A stretch of 64,000 nucleotides of DNA from Flaviaestuariibacter flavus (GTDB taxonomy: Bacteria > Bacteroidota > Bacteroidia > Chitinophagales > Chitinophagaceae). Both the position numbers and the translations under genes were made by a program. Where the stretch lies: contig NZ_SJZI01000042.1 in NCBI RefSeq assembly GCF_004337505.1, forward strand, positions 186,001 through 250,000, given 5' to 3'. Below are positions 28,930 to 37,421 of this stretch, piece after piece (the first letter of the stretch is position 1; each line of letters begins with the position of its first letter). The notes under the pieces were generated by a model that was not told the DNA's origin, searched no databases, and saw nothing but the letters and a program-made list of their open reading frames with translations.

Positions 28930-30912
28930 ATGAAGCAATTCTTCCTGGCCTTCACGGCCCTTTGCGGTGCGCTCGGCGCCGGTGCGCAGTCCGGGCCCAC
29001 CACGCCGCCCGTTACATCGTCTGTACAGCCGAAGTACAACCAGTACGAGGCGTTCAACCCGCAGTTCTATCCCTACCCGGGCAACGACTTCCGCAGCGCC
29101 TCCGGTGAGCCGGGGCCGCGCTACTGGCAAAACCGCGCCGACTATAACGTGGCCGTCACCCTCGACACGGCCACGCATAGCGTAAAAGGCAACGTCACCA
29201 TCACGTACACCAACAACAGCCCTGACAACCTCACGTTCCTCTGGCTGCAGCTCGATCAGAACATTTACCAGCAGGGCTCGCGCGGTTCCGCCACCACCAC
29301 GCAGGCCGGCGGCCGCTGGGCCAACCCCGCCTTCACGCAGGGTGATGTGGTGCGCAGCATTTCCGCCGAAACGGGCGGTCAGAAAACAACACCTAAATAC
29401 ACCATCACCGACACCCGCATGCAGGTGTGGCTGCCGCAGCCGCTGAAGCCGGGTGGCAAGACCACGCTCAATATCGGTTATGACTTTACCATCCCGGAGC
29501 GCGGCACCGACCGCATGGGACGCCTCAAAACCCGCAACGGCTGGGTGTATGCCGTGGCCCAGTGGTTTCCGCGCATGGCCGTATACGACGACATCCAGGG
29601 CTGGAACACGCTGCCCTACCTCGGCGCCGGCGAGTTCTACCTCGAGTACGGCAATATCGAGTACAGCATCACCGCGCCTTCCAATATCATCATCGCCGGC
29701 TCGGGTGCGCTGATGAATGAAAAAGAAGTGCTCACTACGCAGCAGCAGGCGCGCCTCGCGCAGGCCCGTAATTCCGACAAGACGGTCACCATCCGCTCGG
29801 CCGAAGAGGTCAACAGCGCATCATCGCGCCCCCCGGGCAGCGCACTCACCTGGCGCTTCCGCATCGAGAACGCCCGCGACGCCGCCTGGAGCGCCTCCCG
29901 TGCCTTCGTGTGGGACGCCGCGCGCATCAACCTGCCCTCGGGCAAGAAATGCCTGGCGCAAAGCGTGTATCCCGTGGAAAGCATCAAGACCAACGGCTGG
30001 CAGCGCGGCACCGAATTCACCAAGGGCTCCATTGAACACTACTCGAAGCAATGGTTTGAATTCCCTTACCCCGTAGCCACCAACGTTGCCTGCAACGTGG
30101 CCGGCATGGAATACCCCGGAATCGTGTTCTGTAATTATACCGACAGCGGCTCCGAGCTCTGGGGCGTCACCGACCACGAGTTCGGGCACACCTGGTTCCC
30201 GATGATCGTGGGCTCCAACGAGCGCAAGTATGCCTGGATGGACGAAGGCTTCAACACCTTTATCAACGACCTGTCGACGAAAGAATTCAACAAGGGTGAG
30301 TTTGCCGCCAGCTCGCTCGATGGCGGCGCTTCGGAGATGACCGGCTACGTGTTCAACTCCAAAATGGACCCGCTGTGGACGGCGCCCGACGTGGTGCAGC
30401 AGGCCAACCTGGGCGTGGCCGCCTACTTCAAGCCGGCTATGATGCTGGGCGCCCTCCGCGACGTGGTGCTCGGCCCCGAGCGCTTCGACCGCGCCTTCCG
30501 CGAGTACGTGCGCCGCTGGGCCTTCAAGCATCCTACGCCCTGGGACTTCTTCCACACCATGGAAAACGTGAGCGGCGAAGACCTCTCCTGGATGTGGCGC
30601 GGCTGGGTGATGAACAACTGGACACTCGACCAGGCCGTGACCAACGTGAAGTACAATAACAACGATGCGTCCAAGGGCGCTGCCATCACCCTGCAGAACC
30701 TCGGCCAGATGGTAATGCCTGTGCCGGTGCGCATTACCGAAACCAACGGCACCGTCCATAACATCACCCTCCCGGTGGAAGTGTGGCAGCGCGGCGGCAC
30801 GTGGACCTTCACCGTTCCCAGCACCTCCAATATCCGCGACGTCACCATCGACCCCGATAAGAAGCTCCCGGATATGAACCGCGCCAACAACTCGTTTAAA
30901 GCGCAGTTTTGA
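28930..30912 (+). CDS. M1 family aminopeptidase-like metallopeptidase
   Basis: 660 residues with a signal peptide ([16 protein letters not shown]). The N-terminal beta saddle ([20 protein letters not shown]) leads to the gluzincin site HEFGHTWF (His416, Glu417, His420) and the third ligand Glu439 in WMDEGFNTF, 18 residues on. AGMEYPG occupies the place of the GAMEN substrate loop. The C-terminus ends in a beta domain with [13 protein letters not shown]. It is exported and should trim peptides in the periplasm. Confidence 0.92.
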   Translation: MKQFFLAFTALCGALGAGAQSGPTTPPVTSSVQPKYNQYEAFNPQFYPYPGNDFRSASGEPGPRYWQNRADYNVAVTLDTATHSVKGNVTITYTNNSPDNLTFLWLQLDQNIYQQGSRGSATTTQAGGRWANPAFTQGDVVRSISAETGGQKTTPKYTITDTRMQVWLPQPLKPGGKTTLNIGYDFTIPERGTDRMGRLKTRNGWVYAVAQWFPRMAVYDDIQGWNTLPYLGAGEFYLEYGNIEYSITAPSNIIIAGSGALMNEKEVLTTQQQARLAQARNSDKTVTIRSAEEVNSASSRPPGSALTWRFRIENARDAAWSASRAFVWDAARINLPSGKKCLAQSVYPVESIKTNGWQRGTEFTKGSIEHYSKQWFEFPYPVATNVACNVAGMEYPGIVFCNYTDSGSELWGVTDHEFGHTWFPMIVGSNERKYAWMDEGFNTFINDLSTKEFNKGEFAASSLDGGASEMTGYVFNSKMDPLWTAPDVVQQANLGVAAYFKPAMMLGALRDVVLGPERFDRAFREYVRRWAFKHPTPWDFFHTMENVSGEDLSWMWRGWVMNNWTLDQAVTNVKYNNNDASKGAAITLQNLGQMVMPVPVRITETNGTVHNITLPVEVWQRGGTWTFTVPSTSNIRDVTIDPDKKLPDMNRANNSFKAQF

Positions 30913-30939
30913 GGTATTGATTTGAATGTGCTAAAACGC

Positions 30940-30966
30940 AAAGGCCGCTCCGCAGGAGCGGCCTTT
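30940..30966. terminator. Intrinsic terminator
   Basis: AAAGGCCGCTCCGCAGGAGCGGCCTTTG hairpin 28 bp after the M1 gene. Confidence 0.8.
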
Positions 30967-31217
30967 GTCTTGCGGCCAGGTTGCAGGTTTTAGCTGGGAT
31001 CGGAGGAGCGCTTTTCCTGCCGGCAAGTGCTTTGAGAAGACCCATGTATCGAATATCGTCTTCTGGCTCGATGTAAAAAGGCGCGCCGCGGTGCAGGCGG
31101 CCCGGGTGCGCCGAATCCTTTCCTGACGCAGAAATTGGTACTTTCGGAGGAGCAGATCGGCCTTCGGATGAGCCCCGGCCCTTACTGAACAACCGTTCAT
31201 GCCAAAACAAAACTACT
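30967..31217. other. Intergenic stretch, no supported gene
   Basis: Minus-strand frames of 90-104 codons run through this region and the terminator, but show no domain and a biased composition. TACTTTCG at about 31139-31146 may be a -7 box for the DUF4199 gene. Confidence 0.45.
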
Positions 31218-31727
31218 ATGATGAAAAAGACGGTGCTTCGCTACGGCGGCTATGGCACCATCGTTCTTGTTGTGCTGAGTGCCCTTCCTTTCCTGTTTTT
31301 CAGCGGTGGCCAGGACTATGACAAAATGGAAGTTTTCGGTTACCTCACCATGGTGCTCTCCATGGTCTTTGTATTCTTTGGCCTGCGGCATTACCGCGAT
31401 TCAGTCAATGGCGGCGTGCTCGGTTTCGGACAGGGACTGAAGCTTGGGCTGCTGATCACCCTGCTGCCCGCCATCGGTTTCGGGCTGTTCGATGTGATCT
31501 ACACGCGCGTGATCAACCCGGGCTGGCATGCCGAGTATATGGCGCAGTATTCCGCGAAGCTGCAGCCGGCCGAGCGCGCCGCCTTCGAGCAGCAGATGGC
31601 CCTGTTCAGCAATCCTGTTTTCGAGTTCCTCCTGATGGCGGCCACCGTGCTCATCATCGGGCTTATCGTTACCATCATCTCCACGCTGGCCCTGATGCGC
31701 AAGCCGCGCAAGGAGCTGGCAGTATGA
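31218..31727 (+). CDS. DUF4199 membrane protein
   Basis: 169 residues with four membrane helices: YGTIVLVVLSALPFLFF, YLTMVLSMVFVFFGLRHY, LGLLITLLPAIGFGLFDVIY and VLIIGLIVTIISTLALM. The motif FGLRHYRDSVNGGVLGFGQG between helices 2 and 3 is characteristic of DUF4199, a Bacteroidota family of unknown role. It is followed 43 bp later by a VOC gene. Confidence 0.88.
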   Translation: MMKKTVLRYGGYGTIVLVVLSALPFLFFSGGQDYDKMEVFGYLTMVLSMVFVFFGLRHYRDSVNGGVLGFGQGLKLGLLITLLPAIGFGLFDVIYTRVINPGWHAEYMAQYSAKLQPAERAAFEQQMALFSNPVFEFLLMAATVLIIGLIVTIISTLALMRKPRKELAV

Positions 31728-31770
31728 TGTCATTTGTCTTCAATAAATTATCGCAACCAACTTCCCGTTT

Positions 31771-32190
31771 ATGAAAAAAGTAACCGGCATCGGCGGCATC
31801 TTCTTCAAGACCAAAGACACCGAGGCCACCAAGGCCTGGTATAGCGAGCATCTCGGCCTGACTGAAACACCCGGTATGGGTGTGGTGTTTGCCTGGCGTC
31901 CCTTCGACAATCCTTCTTCGGCGGCCTGCTCCATCTGGTCGCCCTTTAAGGAAACGACCAATCATTTCAGCCCATCGGAACATGACTACATGATCAACTA
32001 CCGTGTTGCCGACCTCGAGGGCCTGCTGGCGGAGCTGAAGGCCGCGGGTGTAACCGTGGTGGGTGACATGCAGGTGTATGACTTCGGCAAGTTCGGCTGG
32101 GTGCTTGATCCCGACGGTCGCAAGATCGAACTGTGGGAGCCGCTGGGTCCGCAGACCGGTGAATCATTCAAAGACGGCAGTATTTACTGA
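31771..32190 (+). CDS. VOC/glyoxalase-fold protein
   Basis: 139 residues: GIGGIFFKTKDTEATKAWYS opens the first half, and YRVADLEGLLAELKAAGVTV plus WVLDPDGRKIELWEP closes the second; Glu in IELWEP is the usual metal ligand of this fold. It resembles lactoylglutathione lyase-like proteins of unknown substrate. Confidence 0.88.
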   Translation: MKKVTGIGGIFFKTKDTEATKAWYSEHLGLTETPGMGVVFAWRPFDNPSSAACSIWSPFKETTNHFSPSEHDYMINYRVADLEGLLAELKAAGVTVVGDMQVYDFGKFGWVLDPDGRKIELWEPLGPQTGESFKDGSIY

Positions 32191-32218
32191 GCCCGGTGCC
32201 GCGGATTAATGCATCTGT

Positions 32219-33319
32219 TCAGAAGTTGTTGCGGCAAAGATCATCCAGCTGCGCGTCTTCGAGCACGTCGCGCAGGATCTCGTTGCCGGCACGCCGCCAC
32301 TTTACCAGGCGCAGCTGCCCTTCCGCGATCTCGATGCCGGTGATCTCGCCGTCCGAATAGCAACAGCAACCCGAGTTGAAGTAACTGGGCTTGAGCGAGA
32401 GATAGTCTTCTGATACGGTGGTGTATTCAAACTTGCGGCGCCGGATCTCTTCCTCGATCTCGTCTACCGACGAGTCGTTGTCGGCCCGCGCGTAGAGAAG
32501 GCGCCGGTAGAGACGCTCAATGTGCGTGAGCGATTCGAATACGGGCTGGTGCGTGTGGCCGGTAATGAGCAGGAGTCCGGGTTGCCGCGCGCTCCATTCA
32601 TACATCATCGCGTGGTGGCGGGTCTTCAGGTTGTTGTCGTAAGCGGGTGTGTTGGGGTTGATCCGCAGCCAGGCCTGAAAGGGCGCCCAGATGCGGGCCA
32701 CGAAAAACTTGCTGAACCAGTTGCCATCGCTGACGGCGTCACCCTGGTGCCCGTGGGTGCAGAAGATCTCCAGCGGGCCGGCCGCCGTATTCGTGCGCAG
32801 CAGCACGCCTTCGTAAATCGGTACCGGCTGTCCGTATACCGATTGAAGGAAGGATGGAGCCAGCGGGTCATTATCCCAGAGCAGGTCGTGGTTGCCGAAG
32901 ATCTTGGTGAGGGCGCCGCGGTCAAGAAAAGCCTTTTCTATTTCGAAGGTGGCCGCCTGCGCATTTTTGACGGCAGGCCAGCTGTTTTCCCATAGCTCCT
33001 CGCTGTCGCCAAGTGCCACGAAGTGATAGCCTTCCCGGTTATAATGTTCGAGTGCCCCGAGATAGGCGGGCGCGCACACCGCGAAGTCGTCGGAGCCGTC
33101 GCCGGCACCTTTGTGCTGGTCGGAGAAAATAATGAAGCGGTCTTTCGCTGCATCAAAAGGCAGCACGAGGCCTTTCTTTTCGTTGCCTGCCCGGATACGC
33201 GCCAGCTGCTTGTCCAGCGCTGCATTCACGTTTGCTGCTATGGGCGCCGAAGAGTAGCGGGCGCTGAGGCGGAGCACAGGTTTGAGTAAAATTCGTCTTA
33301 GAAATGCACGCATAGACAA
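32219..33319 (-). CDS. Calcineurin-type metallophosphoesterase
   Basis: 366 residues. Metal-binding motifs in order: IIFSDQHKG (D-x-H in modified form), FVALGDSEELWE (GD), FGNHDLLWD (GNHD), TGHTHQP (GHTH) and FCTHGHQGD (G-H). The set matches UDP-2,3-diacylglucosamine hydrolase-like and other cytosolic phosphoesterases; the substrate is not known. ATGs at 33319 and 33313 are equivalent. Octamer repeats begin 2 bp upstream. Confidence 0.85.
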   Translation of the reverse strand: MSMRAFLRRILLKPVLRLSARYSSAPIAANVNAALDKQLARIRAGNEKKGLVLPFDAAKDRFIIFSDQHKGAGDGSDDFAVCAPAYLGALEHYNREGYHFVALGDSEELWENSWPAVKNAQAATFEIEKAFLDRGALTKIFGNHDLLWDNDPLAPSFLQSVYGQPVPIYEGVLLRTNTAAGPLEIFCTHGHQGDAVSDGNWFSKFFVARIWAPFQAWLRINPNTPAYDNNLKTRHHAMMYEWSARQPGLLLITGHTHQPVFESLTHIERLYRRLLYARADNDSSVDEIEEEIRRRKFEYTTVSEDYLSLKPSYFNSGCCCYSDGEITGIEIAEGQLRLVKWRRAGNEILRDVLEDAQLDDLCRNNF

Positions 33320-33320
33320 T

Positions 33321-33351
33321 GTGGTAATGCGGTAATGTGAGAATGCGGTAA
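33321..33351. repeat. Octamer array, TAATGCGG orientation
   Basis: GTGGTAATGCGGTAATGTGAGAATGCGGTAA. Forms an inverted pair with the array at 33461-33515. Between them is a run of GGTTCTGAGGTTCTGTGG words (33355-33400). Confidence 0.75.
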
Positions 33352-33460
33352 GCAGGTTCTATGGTTCTGAGGTTCTGTGGTTCTGAGGTTTTGTAATACC
33401 CGGGTTTTACAAGCTCTGGTGCCGGGCAAGGAAAGACGCAGAAGGCTTGCCGGGATCGCC

Positions 33461-33515
33461 TAATTATCACATTACCGCATTCTCACATTACCGCATTCTC
33501 ACATTACCGCATTAT
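33461..33515. repeat. Octamer array, ATTACCGC orientation
   Basis: TTATCACATTACCGCATTCTCACATTACCGC and onward, ending ATTATTTGAG. The stop codon of the trehalase gene (33512-33514, complement TAA) lies in its last unit. Confidence 0.8.
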
Positions 33516-35041
33516 TTGAGGTTGTATTTCTTCATCAGTGCCAGCAACACGCCATTCGTCCAGCCAAAGCCGTCCTGCGTGGGGTATTCGCCGCCGCCGC
33601 CTTCTTTGTCGGCATGCACCACGTCGTATTTCTCGGTGAGCTTGCCGGTTTGGCGAAACACGCGTAGGTTGAGTTTCACCCAGCGCGTTGCTACCGTGCG
33701 TGCGAGCGATGTGTCGCGATAGCGGTCGAGGCCTATCACCGTTACCCATTGCAGCGGTGCCCATCCGTTGGGCGCGTCCCACTGCTCTTTGGTGAAGCGC
33801 AGCGTGGTCACTACGCCGCCGGCTTTGAGAAACTGTTTCTGGAGCAGCGTACGGGCGGGGCGCAGCTGGCTCTTATCGGCGAGGCCCAGGAAAAAGGGAA
33901 ACATCCCCGCAAGCGTCGGTGCCTGCGTGGTGCGGCGCGCATCGAGGTCGTAATCCATAAACCATCCCGTTCGCGGCGACCAGAAATGTTTGAGGATCGC
34001 CCTGTGTCGTGCGGCCGCGGCGGCGGCATAGCGTTGCGCGGTCTGGTTCATGCCTTTCAATGCAAGGCCTTTGGCAATGGTTTGTTCCAAATGATACAGC
34101 AGGCAGTTCAGGTCGACGGGAAGTATCCGCGTCGTGCGGATGCTGTGCAGGTTCTTGCCGTCGGCAAACCAGCGGCTGCTGAAGTCCCACCCGCTTTCGG
34201 CGGCCGAGCGCAGGTCGCGGTAAAAGGCCCCGGCGCTGTCGGCGTGGTGCTTGCGGCCGGGCATCACGTCCTCGGCCCAGGCTTCCTGCCGCGGGATCTC
34301 GAGCTGGTCCCAGTAGCGGTTGAGTATACTTCCGTCGGCCAGCTTCACCACGTGTTGGGTTGGGGCGCTGCTGTCTATCCAATAGGAGTACTCGCGCTGC
34401 AGCTGCGGGAGGTAATCCGTATAAATACGGTCGCCGCGGATGCCGGCCAGCAGCTCCACCATCAGGCTGAAGAAGGGCGGCTGCGAGCGGCTCAGGTAAT
34501 AGGTGCGGTTGCCGTTGGGAATATGCCCATACCGGTCGATGAGCCAGGCGAAGTTCTTCACCATGCTTTCAATCATGCGGTCTTCGCCGCTTTCGCGAAG
34601 GCCCAGCATGGTGAAGTAGGAATCCCAATAGTAGATCTCGCGGAAGCGGCCGCCCGGCACGATGTACTCGTGCGGCAGGGGGAGGAGCGAAGAGCCTTCG
34701 GCGGCGGTGTCGGCCTTGCGGTGCAGCACGTGCCAGAGGCGGTTGATGTGTTTTTCAGCGTCGGTCTCGGTGGTTTCGTAGTCGCTGATCGGCTTCTGCG
34801 GCAGGTGGAAGTTCTCGGTAACGAAATGCATCAGGTGAAAGCCGGGGCGCTCGCGCTCTTCTTCATACGCCTGCAGGATGTGCTCGGCGCTGTATCGCGG
34901 CAGCGCGTCCACAAAGGTTTTGCTGTCCGGGAAAATATGTGCCAGCTGCACGTCTTCGAACAGCCTGCCGTAAATCTGGTCGGGAGTTTTTTGCGCCATG
35001 AGCGACAATGGGAAAAGTACGGAAAGGAAAAGGAGACGCAT
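33512..35041 (-). CDS. treA: Periplasmic trehalase (GH37)
   Basis: 509 residues with a signal peptide (MRLLFLSVLFPLSLMA). It hydrolyses trehalose to two glucose molecules. The two family signatures are present: PGGRFREIYYWDSYF (residues 129-143) and QWDAPNGWAPLQW near residue 430, as are RDLRSAAESGWDFSSRWF and GGVVTTLRFTKEQW. The length is normal for GH37. Export suggests use of environmental trehalose. No sugar transporter lies nearby. Confidence 0.93.
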   Translation of the reverse strand: MRLLFLSVLFPLSLMAQKTPDQIYGRLFEDVQLAHIFPDSKTFVDALPRYSAEHILQAYEEERERPGFHLMHFVTENFHLPQKPISDYETTETDAEKHINRLWHVLHRKADTAAEGSSLLPLPHEYIVPGGRFREIYYWDSYFTMLGLRESGEDRMIESMVKNFAWLIDRYGHIPNGNRTYYLSRSQPPFFSLMVELLAGIRGDRIYTDYLPQLQREYSYWIDSSAPTQHVVKLADGSILNRYWDQLEIPRQEAWAEDVMPGRKHHADSAGAFYRDLRSAAESGWDFSSRWFADGKNLHSIRTTRILPVDLNCLLYHLEQTIAKGLALKGMNQTAQRYAAAAAARHRAILKHFWSPRTGWFMDYDLDARRTTQAPTLAGMFPFFLGLADKSQLRPARTLLQKQFLKAGGVVTTLRFTKEQWDAPNGWAPLQWVTVIGLDRYRDTSLARTVATRWVKLNLRVFRQTGKLTEKYDVVHADKEGGGGEYPTQDGFGWTNGVLLALMKKYNLK

Positions 35042-35044
35042 GGT

Positions 35045-35166
35045 AGGGAGTTGAAGGTTCTGAAAGGTTTTAACAGGTTCTAAAGGGTTCCTGAGGTTGT
35101 TAACAACGCCTTCACTGCGTGCTGAACCTTTTAAAACCTATTAGAACCGCTTAAAACCTTTGAACT
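35045..35166. repeat. AGGTTCTAAA-word inverted repeat
   Basis: Plus-oriented words (AGGTTCTGAAAGGTTTTAAC, AGGTTCTAAAGGGTTCCTG) face inverted ones (AACCTTTTAAAACCTATTAG, AACCGCTTAAAACCTTTGAAC). This occupies the whole gap between the trehalase start and the RidA stop. Confidence 0.65.
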
Positions 35167-35167
35167 T

Positions 35168-35548
35168 TTACAAGGCGGCAATCATCGAAATCTCCACGTT
35201 CACAAAGCGCGGGAGCGCCGATACCTGCACGGTTTCGCGGGCGGGGAAGGCCTCGCTGAAGTATTTGCCATAGATCTCGTTGACCTCGCTGAAGCGGTTC
35301 ATGTCGGTGAGGAAGATGGTGGTTTTAACAACGTTGCTGAAAGACCCGCCGGCTTCCTGGAGGATGGCCTTGAGGTTATGCATCACCTGGTGGGTTTCTT
35401 CCTGCAGGTCGGTGTTGCGGAGCTGGCCGGTAGCAGGGTCGAGGCAGATCTGGCCGGAGATGAAGAGCAGGTTGCCTGTGCGCACGGCCTGGTTGTAAGG
35501 ACCAATCGGGGCCGGTGCGCTGGTAGTATTGATGATCTGTTTTTCCAT
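35168..35548 (-). CDS. ridA: RidA family enamine/imine deaminase
   Basis: 126 residues. RidA trimers hydrolyse reactive 2-aminoacrylate-type enamines in the cytoplasm. Typical segments: APAPIGPYNQAV, LLFISGQICLDPATGQL, EETHQVMHNLKAILQEAGGS, VVKTTIFLTDMNRF, PARETVQVSALPR (the catalytic Arg) and VEISMIAAL. The frame is open far upstream, but MEKQIINTTSAPA is the canonical beginning. Confidence 0.93.
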   Translation of the reverse strand: MEKQIINTTSAPAPIGPYNQAVRTGNLLFISGQICLDPATGQLRNTDLQEETHQVMHNLKAILQEAGGSFSNVVKTTIFLTDMNRFSEVNEIYGKYFSEAFPARETVQVSALPRFVNVEISMIAAL

Positions 35549-35605
35549 GAGGCTAATATCGGCAATCGCCATTGCCGCCCCGCGAAAAGTTTGGCCGGAT
35601 GCCCT

Positions 35606-35613
35606 TAGGTTTG
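35606..35613 (+). promoter_or_regulatory. Likely -7 box for the dehydrogenase gene
   Basis: TAGGTTTG matches TAnnTTTG and ends 4 bp before the ATG at 35618, so the message would be leaderless or nearly so. Confidence 0.4.
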
Positions 35614-35617
35614 CGCC

Positions 35618-36232
35618 ATGGAAATCGCGATCATCGCTCACGAAGCGGCTCTCGCCGCCTGGGCTGCCAACGCCAGGGAAGGCACGCGTGTGCTCGGTAT
35701 TCAGTCGCCCGAAGAAGCGCCGGAGGGCGCCCTGCTTATCGACTGCGAATACGACGGCACCGCGCTGCGCGGAAGCCAGCTGCGCGCACACAAGGGAGCT
35801 GTATGGGTGAGCGACGTTCCGGGTCATGCGATCGGCATCACCGGCTTTGTCCGCTTCAACGGCTGGAACGCCGCCGCAGCACGCATCGAGGCCGCAGGTA
35901 CGTCCGAAGTCCAGGCAGCCGCCGAAGAAGCCGCGGCGGCACTCGGGAAAACGATCGAGTGGGTGCCCGACACCCCGGGCTTCGTTACCGCCCGGGTGAT
36001 CGCCATGATCATCAACGAAGCCTACCACGCCTGCTCCGAGGGCGTCAGCACGAAAGAGGATATCAATACCGCCATGAAGCTCGGTACCAATTACCCGTTC
36101 GGCCCCTTCGAATGGGCGGCGCAGATCGGGCTGAAGCACGTAGTGGAATTATTGCGGGCGCTTGCGCACAAGAACGGGCGCTATGCGCCGAACGCGTTGC
36201 TGTTGCAGGAAGCGGGAGAGAAGGAACGCTGA
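35618..36232 (+). CDS. Short 3-hydroxyacyl-CoA dehydrogenase family protein
   Basis: 204 residues. The C-terminal ~100 residues match the 3HCDH C-domain: DTPGFVTARVIAMIINEAYH, GVSTKEDINTAMKLGTNYPFGPFEWA. The N-terminal half has the length of a shrunken Rossmann domain but lacks the GxGxxG NAD loop (MEIAIIAHEAALAAWAANAR). It may be a cofactor-poor relative or a partner protein. The last residues (GEKER and stop) are encoded inside repeat family 1 copy D. Confidence 0.75.
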   Translation: MEIAIIAHEAALAAWAANAREGTRVLGIQSPEEAPEGALLIDCEYDGTALRGSQLRAHKGAVWVSDVPGHAIGITGFVRFNGWNAAAARIEAAGTSEVQAAAEEAAAALGKTIEWVPDTPGFVTARVIAMIINEAYHACSEGVSTKEDINTAMKLGTNYPFGPFEWAAQIGLKHVVELLRALAHKNGRYAPNALLLQEAGEKER

Positions 36233-36337
36233 TTCCGCAAGCGGAATGCGCAGATTGGTTATGATTTACACGGATGTTGGTACCGATATCTGCGTTCATC
36301 ATAACAGATCATAAAAAATCAGCGTTCTTTCTCTCCG
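36214..36337. repeat. Repeat family 1, copy D (inverted relative to A-C)
   Basis: GGAGAGAAGGAACGCTGATTCCGCAAGCGGAATGCGCAGATT...CAGATCATAAAAAATCAGCGTTCTTTCTCTCC. It supplies the last codons and the stop of the dehydrogenase gene and ends 6 bp from the UmuD-like stop. Confidence 0.9.
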
Positions 36338-36342
36338 CCACA

Positions 36343-36741
36343 TCATACATGGTGAATCACGTACGTCACCACACCCCAGATCATCTTTTCAGAAAAATGA
36401 TCCAGCGCGATGGGCGCGAGCTTCGATGCCGGCACAAGCCGGGCGCCGTGTGTGCCTTGTTTTTCGAGGCGGCGGATCAGCAGCTCGCCGTTTACCGACG
36501 CAATCACCACCTTGCCGGAAGAAGGCGGGAGCGAACGGTCCACGATCACTACGTCGCCTTCCTGGATCCCGGCGCCGCTCATAGCGTCGGAGTTGACCCG
36601 CATAAAAAAGGTAGCCGCCTTGTTGCGAATGAGCTGCTCGTTGAGGTCAATGCCCATCGTCGATTCATCTACGGCTTCCAGTGAAGCAGGTAAGGCGCGG
36701 TCCTCATTACCGGCCGGCGAAAAATAATCCCGGGCATCCAT
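36343..36741 (-). CDS. UmuD-like S24 protein with substituted catalytic dyad
   Basis: 132 residues with the LexA/UmuD C-terminal fold: AATFFMRVNSDAMSGAGIQEGD, VVIVDRSL, GKVVIASVNGELLIRRLEKQG. In UmuD and LexA the catalytic serine sits in G-D-S-M and the lysine in V-K-(K/R)-L; here the aligned positions are Ala53 (SDAM) and Arg90 (IRRL). The N-terminus has only one Ala-Gly (residues 10-11). I infer it cannot self-cleave in the usual way. No umuC gene is adjacent. A dyad-symmetric operator candidate lies just upstream. Confidence 0.78.
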   Translation of the reverse strand: MDARDYFSPAGNEDRALPASLEAVDESTMGIDLNEQLIRNKAATFFMRVNSDAMSGAGIQEGDVVIVDRSLPPSSGKVVIASVNGELLIRRLEKQGTHGARLVPASKLAPIALDHFSEKMIWGVVTYVIHHV

Positions 36742-36755
36742 ATCAAAAAGTTTTG

Positions 36756-36799
36756 TTTGCTAAAATTCTCGGTAAATTTATACTAATTAATTTAGCAAA
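36756..36799. promoter_or_regulatory. Divergent promoter region with 12-bp inverted repeat
   Basis: TTTGCTAAAATT (36756-36767) and AATTTAGCAAA (36789-36799) are inverted around an AT-rich centre between the UmuD-like gene and the 2H-like gene. The symmetry and place suggest a shared operator, perhaps damage-responsive. Confidence 0.5.
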
Positions 36800-36815
36800 A
36801 AGCAAACCAACGTCT

Positions 36816-37421
36816 ATGGATACCCCGAATTCAACATTGCCCGGCTACCGCATCCACGAATACCGCCTGCAGGTGCTGCTGCCCGACGCGTTGCAGGAGC
36901 GCATTGCGCATTTACGGGAACGCCTCAACGAACGTCACCGGGTAAAAGGGGCATCCGGGCCGGTGCCGGCACTGACGGTGCTTCATTTTCATGCCTTTGA
37001 AAAAACAGAAGCGCGCCTGCTGGAACGCCTTCAGCAACTCTCCTGCTCGATGACGCCTTTTAAAGTGGAACTGGAAAACTTTTCCGCCTACCCGTCCCAC
37101 ACCATTTATATCAATGTGCCAACACGCACGCCTTTCCAGGAGCTGGTAAAAGAGCTTCGGCAACTGAAATGGCTGATGAATATCCAGGGGCACGAGCCGC
37201 ACTTCATTCCCGAGCCGCAGCTGGTGCTGGCGCAGCGCCTCAAGCCGATGCAGTTTATCGGGATGTGGATGGAGTGCGAGCACAGCGAATTCTCCGGGCG
37301 CTTCATTGCCGATCGCCTGGCGCTGCTGCGTCGGGGCGAAACGGGTGGCTGGGAGCCGCTGCGCGAGCTGGAGCTGTTGCAGCAGCCGCTAGCTGTCAAA
37401 CAGGGAGAACTGTTCGGGTGA
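36816..37421 (+). CDS. 2H phosphoesterase-like (LigT/2'-5' RNA ligase fold) protein
   Basis: 201 residues. Two related halves each carry a histidine motif in the expected place: ALTVLHFHAFE and EPHFIPEPQLVLAQRL, compared with the H-x-T/S-x of 2H phosphoesterases, so the motifs are degenerate. Between them are a long charged helix and TIYINVPTRTPFQELVKELR. It might act on 2',3'-cyclic or 2'-5' RNA ends. Its 3' end overlaps the convergent SRAP gene by 33 bp. Confidence 0.6.
   Translation: MDTPNSTLPGYRIHEYRLQVLLPDALQERIAHLRERLNERHRVKGASGPVPALTVLHFHAFEKTEARLLERLQQLSCSMTPFKVELENFSAYPSHTIYINVPTRTPFQELVKELRQLKWLMNIQGHEPHFIPEPQLVLAQRLKPMQFIGMWMECEHSEFSGRFIADRLALLRRGETGGWEPLRELELLQQPLAVKQGELFG

Noticed and set aside
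30896..31210. Minus-strand frames of 89-104 codons
   Set aside because: They run through the terminator of the M1 gene and show no domain.
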